From Elmis aenea (lineage: Eukaryota; Arthropoda; Insecta; Coleoptera; Elmidae), in NCBI GenBank assembly GCA_947652605.1, contig OX393577.1:47529494-47593493 (forward strand): a stretch of 64,000 nucleotides of DNA, given 5' to 3'. The position numbers and the translations under genes were made by a program. Under the pieces are notes generated by a model. It ran no database searches. It worked only from the letters and a program-made list of their open reading frames with translations, and was not told where the DNA came from. Positions 56,586 to 64,000 of the stretch are shown here, one piece after another. The first letter of the stretch is position 1. Every line of letters begins with the position of its first letter.

Positions 56586-59500
56586 AGTTAGATTTTGTCT
56601 AATTTGACACCGTGCATATATGATTCAAGAATTGAAAAAATAAATGTTTGCTTTAATCTAAATAGAAACTGATTAGGGTTTAGGGTAGCATATTTTGGAG
56701 AAGAATGACGAATATCCCGATGAAATAATTTGTTGTAAAACTTCGTGCAGAAAGAGATTTAACGCAAATAAAAATTGTAATTCATTTTAGCACCCAAAGT
56801 TTATGTTAACTTGGTTTTAAATCTTCTCATAAAAAAGGCGGTAAAAACCTACGCATTTATTCTCTCTTATGTCGTCTTGTACGAAATATGATTCGAAAAG
56901 TACTTAATCTTAATAAAAGTTTCATCCAACGCAGTGAAATACGTTCGTCAGAATAAAAAATTAGCGAAGTTCGCAGCGAAGTTATGTATCGCGGGTAATA
57001 CGTCACGATGGAGCAATTTTCTTGTGTTTTGTAATTGTTCCACTAAACTTCCTCATAGTTTCAAAGCAAATTACCCCGAAGTAATGCGTCACGCACTTGA
57101 ATATTTATGTACGCATGCGTTTTAAATGGCGCAGGGTAAACGAAGTAGATGAATACCACATGTTTCCCCTTTATATTGTATCCCTGAAAGGAAGTAAAGA
57201 TGCTTTATATTGCTGTGGACAGCCATTGCTTCTTAAAAGAAATGTTCATGGCGCCTTTGTTTATAATGGCCCAAAAATATTTTATTCAATGAGATAACGT
57301 GACGGATAAAAAATTTTCTGACAAGAAACGACTCCTTAAGACTTGAGAATAAAATAATATTTCTTTTTTATGTTCCTGAAATTCAAGGAACCTCAAAAAT
57401 ACTTTTAATACCATTGCTTAGACCAAATTTAGTATTACGAATATAAAAGTAAATGTAGCAATGTGTACTATTAGTCAGCTTCTATATGATGTAAATTGTG
57501 CTTAATTAAAGTGTATTTGTGTTTTATTCTAACAAATTGCATTCGAAATGTAAGTAGTTTTTTTAAAAAATATGTTTCAAGAATTCTTTCTCTAGGTTTT
57601 TACGATGTCACTTCATCCCCATTAAAATATGTTTGATCTTTAAGTGGTAGCTCTTTTTTATCAATTTTAATAGGTACTGGGGTAGATACTTTTTAAACTG
57701 TGTATTTATTAATGTCGACGATTAGCAGAGATACAGTTTGCAGTTTATTGCTAATTTTCCAGTTATTTGATTCATACACACTTTCTAAGCTTAAATACGA
57801 TTAAATACTCGAAAAGACACATTATTTTGAAATTTATTCTTATTTATAAATTGATTTTATTTAAGTTTCCACTGGTTCATCTTATTTATATAAATTCCTA
57901 ATGCCAAATTAAATGCATGATCAGTTATTGATATAGCATCCGTTTAAAATTTATTTATTGTTACTTAGTGTGTACTACTCAAAAAAAATCAAGGAAATAA
58001 TTTGTGGCATAATTCAACTTAAAACAATTTAGAATTTGGTTTAATCTTAATTTTATTTGCAAAAAAATGCAAAATTACATTAATAAGAGTGCTTTTATTT
58101 TAAATGCATTGTGCAATATTTTGATAAGTTTTCTAAATTGTTATTCAGCATATCCATGATGAGCGAACAAAAACAGACCATTTTCAGATCCATAGTCCTG
58201 AACATGTTAGACGGACAAACTACATAATTCAAATTAACGTCGAAATAACAACTTTCTGAATTTCTGTCCTATTTTCTCTTATCCTTTTATTTTATTTACC
58301 ACAATACCACAATCGTTAACGTTTTGCGACCTATGTTTTCAAAATGGCAAACTCTAAGACTTGGTTGTAGATGTAACATATTAGAACACAAATATCGATT
58401 CGTAACTAATAATTGAATATTAGTAGCAAAAGTTGTTCTTAATGCGATGACTGCCTGATTCGTTACAGCAATTTTTTTTTTGCGTCCGTCCAAATAGTCG
58501 GTTGTTTCTGAATAATTTTTAGGCTGGTAAAAATATCTTTACTGCCATAGACCAGAAAATAACTGGTTGCCATGGTAATGAGTTGACTTTAACGCCTTAG
58601 GTCGAAAAGTAGCTGGTTTCCATGGGGATGAGTTGTTTTGTTGATATGCGCTGTCAAACAAGCGTCATTATATAATCAAACTAGTTTTCACCTCTAGTTT
58701 GTTGTTATTGTTATGAATGGTGACGATAGTGAAAACAAGAAACAGATTAAATATATCAGAATATTGATAAATCATTTACGTGACTAAAATCGGCCTTAAC
58801 GAGATAGGACCTGGGAAAAGCTAAAAATGTCCGTTTGGTGACAATTTTTACTTTAATGTGTTGTTGACGAAGATCTTTACATTAAAAAGTTAATAAAGAA
58901 TTAAGTTAAATATTTATTATTACATCAAGGTTGTATAAAAATTATCAGAATTGTTCAAAAATGATACAATAAATATTTATATATTTATCGACTCCCAATC
59001 AACCTTTCAAGTTCCATCGACCTCCAGGGGGTCTATATCAACCCCGTCGGGAATACCTGCATTAAAAAACTGTATACCACACCATATAATTTGTACATTC
59101 TTAATGACTATTGGCTTAATAAACATAAAGTGATAATAAAAAACAAATGTAAACGTTTGAATTGATATTGGGCCATTTACTTTTAAAACTGTGCTGATCT
59201 TTTAGCAAGGCGTCTTCTACAGATAGGACAAAGTATTTTTAGTGCAAATCAATGCTTCGTAAAAAATACGCGAAAATGTGGCCGCCTCTATCAGGCAATC
59301 CGTTCATTTATAGAAATAAGGATCCTTTAGATTTAAAAGCGTTATCCTCGGCATTATCCTTTATTCCTTTTCGGATCGTTCTAATTTATTTTGTAGCAAG
59401 CCGGTTTTACAAAAGATAGCGATCGTGGTTTATCTGGTTGAATGAATAGGTGAGGAGATTTGTAACATCGCCATAATGTGCTTGTATTTATTGCGTTCAT

Positions 59501-60519
59501 TCCTTTAACTATTGCGAAGGAATTTAACAAGATATTAATGTGTGGTAATTTCTGAGATATTACTTCCTCATTTAAATGCGAATAAGAGCTGACAGAGCTA
59601 ATGTTTCGTGTGAGTTATTTGGGTATATAAAAATGTGACATATTTGAAAAAATATGACAGCGTAGCAGGAAACGAATCCTTATTCTGACAAAGTGGGATT
59701 TACGATCCTTACGTTTATGTCTACCTGCGGGTTATGATTCAGTAGAAAATTATAATTTATGCGTTTTACAAATGAAATAAAAATCCGGATGCTCTATTAA
59801 TTTTGCCTGCTTTTAAAATATACCGTGGCCGAAAAAAGCATAATTTCCTATTTTTTTTTGTAACTACACTTTGCTGGTCGATTTTCAAAATTGTTGGCTT
59901 TAATTCAAGCCCGAACATTAGGCGACATTAACAACTTGCCAAATTGTAATCTGCCATCAAAAATTAATAATAATCAAAAAAATACGTTGAATTTTTCAGA
60001 TTTTTATTTAAAGCAAAAAATTGAATTATAGTAATGTAAACTTTTAGGTCAAAAACTTAAAAAAAAAAACTAAATCTATTAATAAGTGAGACACACAAAA
60101 TACAGGATCGTCTTTGCCCTTTTCTGTGCCCCTAGTAAAATATAAATTTAAGGGCTCCTTTAGAAAGAAGCTCTTCAAGAAAAGAGTTAAAAATTTATTT
60201 ATACACCTAATAGGGTGTTTGAATTCAAGTTTTAGCAAAGGAATTTCGCTTATTATAATAGCTACAGTATTGGTTTAAATTTGCCAAAGTTGCTAAATTT
60301 GATGCTCATTATTAATCCCACGAGAAATTGGAATTTTATTCTTTTGCTTAAAAATTCTTTGAAAAATTACGACTTACGTCCATGGCCGACTTTAAAATAT
60401 TTTAATTGCCTTAGTAATACTAATAAAAATCGAGATAGCTCGAAAAATATTAACTTTAAGTATAGGACATGCTTAATAATTTCGAAAGACAATTAAATTC
60501 TCTACAAGAAAATGTAAAA
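56586..60519. other. Long unassigned stretch
   Basis: No gene or bounded element is recognised. A ~50-base local direct repeat (CTGGTTGCCATGGTAATGAG and CTGGTTTCCATGGGGATGAG) lies at 58553-58640. Several open frames of 60-66 codons contain no known motif. Confidence 0.45.
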
Positions 60520-61030
60520 ATATACAGGGTGTTGCATTTAAGAAAAATTACTTATCGATGTTTAAAGTTTCACAAGTTTGACCAAGCGTAAAAAACACCC
60601 TGTATAATATTTTTTAAATGTAGCTAGCGCAAAGTGTTAATTAATCTATTGTCAATCTCAATTTTAAACGAAATTTTGCCGCTTTTTTAAATAACTTTAA
60701 TGTAAAAAAAAATTGAAAGTGCTCTATCGCTCAAAATTTTCACAAAAATATAAATTTTACGAAAACGGTTGACTTAAGACCCATATATAACCTTAAACAT
60801 TTTTTAAAGTAAATTTTAAGAGAAATCCAAAAATGTAAAAATATACAGGGTGTTCTATTTAAAAAAACTAAATTTTTATATGTGCCGGTCAAACGAAACA
60901 CCCTGTATATTTGAAAATAATTTTAGTTTATGTAGAAAATAGGTTCGCACAATATTTGTATTAAACATTTTTTGATATTTTCATTAATAAAGGAGCTATC
61001 GAAGAATCTCAGGGTCGTGGTGCACCCTGT
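60520..61030. repeat. CAGGGTGTT-type repeat cluster
   Basis: ATATACAGGGTGTTGCATTT at about 60521, ACACCCTGTATAAT at about 60595, ACAGGGTGTTCTATTT at about 60845, ACACCCTGTATATT at about 60897 and CACCCTGTATATTATAT at about 61022 mark several element ends. The block between (GAAAGTGCTCTATCGCTCAA, GGTTGACTTAAGACCCATA) matches 20740-20830 and, reversed, 19900-19990. Confidence 0.65.
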
Positions 61031-61034
61031 ATAT

Positions 61035-61150
61035 TATATAACATGAGTTGTAAAGCAACTAGGCATTCGTGAAACTACGCACTCGCCACTACGCGGCTCC
61101 GTGCGCAACTTTTTCACTAATATGCTTCTTACAATTCTTGTTATGTAATA
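61035..61150. mobile_element. Hairpin MITE, second copy of 46679-46802 type
   Basis: TATAACATGAGTTGTAAAGC is mirrored by TTCTTACAATTCTTGTTATG, and the loop contains CGCCACTACGCGGCTCCGTG. It inserts directly after a CACCCTGTATATTA end. Confidence 0.72.
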
Positions 61151-61701
61151 CACAATTTTTTTAATCACGCTTTATATAAAACATGTTATGCAGCAGTATT
61201 TGGCATTGATTATTTTCTGAATATTCTTTTCAAGTGAATGAAATATGGTAAACGTTTGAGGCTTCTACAAGTCTAAAATGAATAAAAAATATTAAATATA
61301 GCCGACAAAATTTAAAATTGACGGTTGTAATATTGTCGGCTGGCACGAAATTTTTTGAGAAAATTACCTTCTTATGCAATAGGCTTGGAAATTTATCGCT
61401 CTGGGGTCAAAATTATCACAAAATGATGCCCTCCTTTCCGTTTGCAGCGATGCCGAAGCTCTACAAGTCACAGTTCTTCAGCAATTGAACTCAAATTTAT
61501 TTGATTAGCAAAATGTGAAAGGCGAGATGGCGTTCGATTAAATAATTTTTTCAGAAAATACTTTGATAGATGTTGGTAACGTTTTTTACAAACAGTTTTT
61601 AGGCAAAAATAAAGTAATAGCTGTAAATTATGTGTATAAGTAAATATATTTCAATTTGAAATCAAATATTTTGCTTCATCTTAATACTGATTTCTAACTA
61701 A
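61151..61701. other. Unassigned interval
   Basis: Nothing recognised. Confidence 0.4.
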
Positions 61702-62315
61702 ATGATAAAATGTTGTGTTTTAAAACCTGATATTTACAATATACAATGCAGGATGATTAAATTTCGTGTTTCAATTGGATTTGTTGCTTTGTATGAGGAT
61801 TATTGTATAGCTTTTTATGATTGGACATCTGCAACCATTGTTATTAGCCTGGAAAATATATTTTTTCCCTGTACCCTATTATTTCTTAACATTTTACAAT
61901 GTCTTTGTTTAAAATTATTAAATTCTGGGCAAAGCATTGGACGTGTTACCAAAAATATGAGAAAACGAATCATATTGTATGTATATTACAGAACAATGGA
62001 TTACTTTTTTAGTATTTTAAGTACATATATACATTTACTTTTAAACTTTTTTTCTGTACCTTACAAAAATATGTTTTGTTTAGTTTTGATGATGCATTTG
62101 CAATAATTAACTTTGCTGTACATTTTTCTGTCTCAAGTTCAAACAATTATTATCATACTTTGTTGCATTTCCAAAGAAACACACTTTATACCTCCAAGTT
62201 AAAAAGATTACAAAGTGGACAAGCTTTTTGCCAAAATAAGTACATCTTGTTTCACTCCAAGGATATATTGATTTGTCGCAACAGCTTACTTTACATATCT
62301 TCTGCTTTAATATAA
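61702..62315 (+). CDS. Candidate membrane-protein ORF (uncertain)
   Basis: A 134-residue frame (61702-62106) is followed, in another frame overlapping its end, by 79 codons (62076-62315). The first has hydrophobic segments of helix length (TIVISLENIFFPCTLLFLNI and YFFSILSTYIHLLLNFFSV); joined to the second at a hypothetical frameshift, a further segment (FDDAFAIINFAVHF) would follow. The layout vaguely recalls insect chemoreceptors, but no family signature such as the TYhhhhhQF motif of gustatory receptors is seen. T-rich sequence yields hydrophobic residues automatically, and one frame of this length is not improbable in 64 kb. I regard it as a weak candidate. Confidence 0.2.
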
Positions 62316-62332
62316 ATAATACTAGGGTGTTA

Positions 62333-62712
62333 TAAAAAGTGACAGCAAATTGTATATCTTGAGATACATAAATCAGTTAGAGATACAAATGATGTCATTT
62401 GTCTATACATAATCACCCTTATTTTCAATACGCTTTTTACACCGTTGCACTTGCACCAACTACTTTATTCCTTTGAAGTACGCTTTGAGAGGATGAAGAT
62501 TTAAAAGTAATATTGAAGTCAAAGAAACAGTGCATTCCTGGCTGAAGGCAGATCAAAAACATTTGTTTCTGATAAAATAAAGAACTTGGTGCAACGATGT
62601 CAGAAGTATATTGAAAGGGAGGGTAATTATGTAGCAAAATGAAATACCTTTTGTATTTCTAAGTGAATTATGTATCTCAAAAATTTAATTTGCTGTACTG
62701 TTTGAAATCCAT
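62333..62712 (+). mobile_element. Internally deleted mariner-like element
   Basis: The inverted ends are imperfect at the tips (AGGGTGTTATAAAAAGTG and AATGGATTTCAAACAGT) but match well inside: ACAGCAAATT, then TTGAGATACATAA. Only the C-terminal end of the transposase is left between them, so the element is a short deletion derivative of about 380 bp. Confidence 0.7.
62496..62642 (+). pseudogene. Mariner transposase C-terminal end
   Basis: The plus strand reads RFKSNIEVKETVHSWLKADQ and, after a frameshift near 62572, KNLVQRCQKYIEREGNYVAK with a stop at 62640-62642. This is the characteristic tail of mariner transposases (RRFxSNEEV...W...KLxxRWxKCIExxGDYVEK). The catalytic region is absent. 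It differs from the relics at 2107 and 54354. Confidence 0.75.
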
Positions 62713-63186
62713 TAATAATGAAATAATAAATTTTTGAAATCGGTAAAAATAATACTAGCCTACTTCGTAAAAATCGCATCACTATTTAGCATATGAAAGT
62801 TATTGCTGAAAAAACAATATCGAATCGACTTAGTATTAAGTAAATAAGACTAATAACGCAGAATAAGAAAGTTACCGCTAAATACGGAAAGTAATTGTTT
62901 TCTGTTGTTTTTTGAGTTATTTAAAATCTTTTTTGATATTATTAATAGGCATGAAATTTAGCAAATTTAAAATTAAATAAAAACCAATATGCCTCTTTTT
63001 AGAACACAAAATTATTTCGTTCCGTATAATTAAAATGAGAACTGAACTATTTTGACATAAACGGTACCTACCAAAGTTCTAATGTAGCGATTTTCGTTTT
63101 GAAGTATCTACTCGTTTGGATTCTTAAGAAATGCAAAATTAAGGAGGTTCTTATTTATTCACCCGCATATTCATCTCTCAACTGGG

Positions 63187-64000
63187 CAGTGATGTGAGTC
63201 GTAATTTGCGCCGTAAATTACCACATTAATTACCGTAATTTATCCGTAATTTACCATTTTAAATTACCATAAATTACCAAATTGTTATCGCATTTAGATC
63301 TAGTGCAAGATTTTTTACAAAAAATAAAGAAAATGGCTCTTAGACCAGTTCATTTTGCTGCAAATTTACTTGGCCCTAAATATATGGGTAAAAACTTAAT
63401 TAATGAATATGTTGATGCACTTATATTAACAAACTATCGTTACATTTAATTAGGGGAAGTCATATTGGTCAAGTAATGGCTGAGGTGGCTTCGTACAAAG
63501 CCAACGAAGAACTTTTTGCAAAAGATTTTTTTTGGGCCGCGTTAAGTTTTGTTTTGTGGTGGAAGTCGCTTTGTTCAACTATAAGTTTAGGCAAAGTAGC
63601 TACAGAAATATTGAATTGTCCTGCAACTAGAAAGATCTTTTTCCGCTTTTGGCAATATTCATAACAAAAAAAGAAACAAACTAACAAATGAAAGAGCCGC
63701 AAAGTTATTATAATTTGTTCAATATAATTTAAAATTAAGTGAACCCAAAACTTTATTTCAACATGAGGAAGAATCTTGCACTTCTCAGAAATAAAATCCT
63801 TTGCCTTAGAAGAGTTAGTGTCAGTAAGTGAATATGAAACCGACTGTGATTTGAATCCGAATGAAAATTAAACAAAAAAGGATTTTGTGTTGAAATATTA
63901 GGTAAGTTTTTTTATTTTTTACGTTATAATTAGTTTTAACATTTTGTTATTTACAATAAAAGTTTTTGACTTTTTATTAATTATTTCTAGTTTAATTACT
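63187..64000 (+). mobile_element. hAT element, runs past the right edge
   Basis: CAGTGATGTGAGTCGTAATT at 63187 resembles a hAT left end, followed by repeated GTAATTTACC-type subterminal motifs (63203-63283). A transposase pseudogene follows in the same orientation. The right terminus and target duplication would lie beyond 64000, so boundaries cannot be confirmed. Confidence 0.6.
63312..63871 (+). pseudogene. hAT transposase C-terminal region with dimerisation domain
   Basis: Across frames the plus strand gives IKKMALRPVHFAANLLGPKY (family RPVHxAAxxLxPxY), then ASYKANEELFAKDFFWAALS with VLWWKSL (family WW), VATEILNCPAT, then after a frameshift ERSFSAFGNIHNKKRNKL, TNERAAKLL, a stop, and YNLKLSEPK with an acidic tail ending near 63869. 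The ERSFS...I...RN.L...A.KL.....N core is the hAT dimerisation domain. Upstream catalytic parts are missing, so the gene is a deletion derivative with at least two frameshifts and two stops. It is a different hAT lineage from 21631-23290. Confidence 0.82.

Noticed and set aside
58718..58788. Short frame starting MNGDDSENKKQIKYI, possible first exon
   Set aside because: Only about 23 codons, ends in a stop without a splice-donor match, and no continuing exon was recognised.
62110..62310. 67-codon minus-strand frame with several cysteines
   Set aside because: No recognised zinc-finger spacing and no start codon; it overlaps the plus-strand candidate and is probably a shadow.

Overview
The window is AT-rich eukaryotic DNA that I could not tie to any host gene. 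It contains no exon chain, tRNA, rRNA or operon-like structure that I can support. Its repeat content (degraded mariner, pogo/Tigger and hAT DNA transposons, Penelope-like elements, LINE fragments, and many foldback repeats with ends like CAGGGTGNNC) is what one expects of an arthropod, most likely an insect. A beetle is plausible but the sequence does not prove it. Almost everything that can be identified is a mobile element, and most copies are internally deleted or carry frameshifts.

Layout. 0-8.5 kb: a partly palindromic repeat, an internally deleted mariner (1849-2626), a hAT MITE with a perfect 8-bp duplication (3432-3687), a 5'-truncated Penelope-like element whose RT plus GIY-YIG frame is still open (4508-5803), a foldback element (6951-7951) and a mariner relic on the minus strand. 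10.6-25.3 kb: a series of TA-flanked pogo-like elements (11648-12249, 15876-16818 with a zinc-finger relic, and a two-copy family at 17987-19310 and 24146-25307), a hAT element at 14375-15597, an inverted-repeat element at about 19700-21172 with a GC-rich insertion, and a hAT carrying a recognisable transposase pseudogene (21631-23290). 28-36.2 kb: palindromic MITEs, a three-level nest of insertions at 30658-32343, a Jockey-like LINE fragment (33118-34060) and a further foldback (35508-36196). 37.6-41 kb: a roughly 330-bp tandem duplication, a 50-bp minisatellite, and an odd leader-like region with four GCGA-N4-TCGC hairpins. 43.8-46.9 kb: small hairpin elements and a Penelope-like copy enclosed by long inverted repeats of its own 3' tail. 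48-53 kb: two foldbacks, one carrying a solo helix-turn-helix ORF (DUF4817-like), a LINE RT fragment and a Tigger-like MITE. 54.2-56.6 kb: a dense cluster of mariner, hAT and TTAA-flanked elements. 56.6-64 kb: mostly unassigned sequence, one weak candidate membrane-protein ORF, a mariner relic, and a hAT relic running off the right edge.

The clearest pattern not explained by a single feature type is that several large palindromic elements with different termini (6951-7951, 30845-31892, 35508-36196, 51381-53085, weaker at 48100-48869) share an internal box centred on CATAGTTGGCT in both arms. Nested insertions give a relative time order at 30.7-31.9 kb and 14.4-15.6 kb. No genes here form a pathway; the only proteins whose roles can be argued are transposition proteins.
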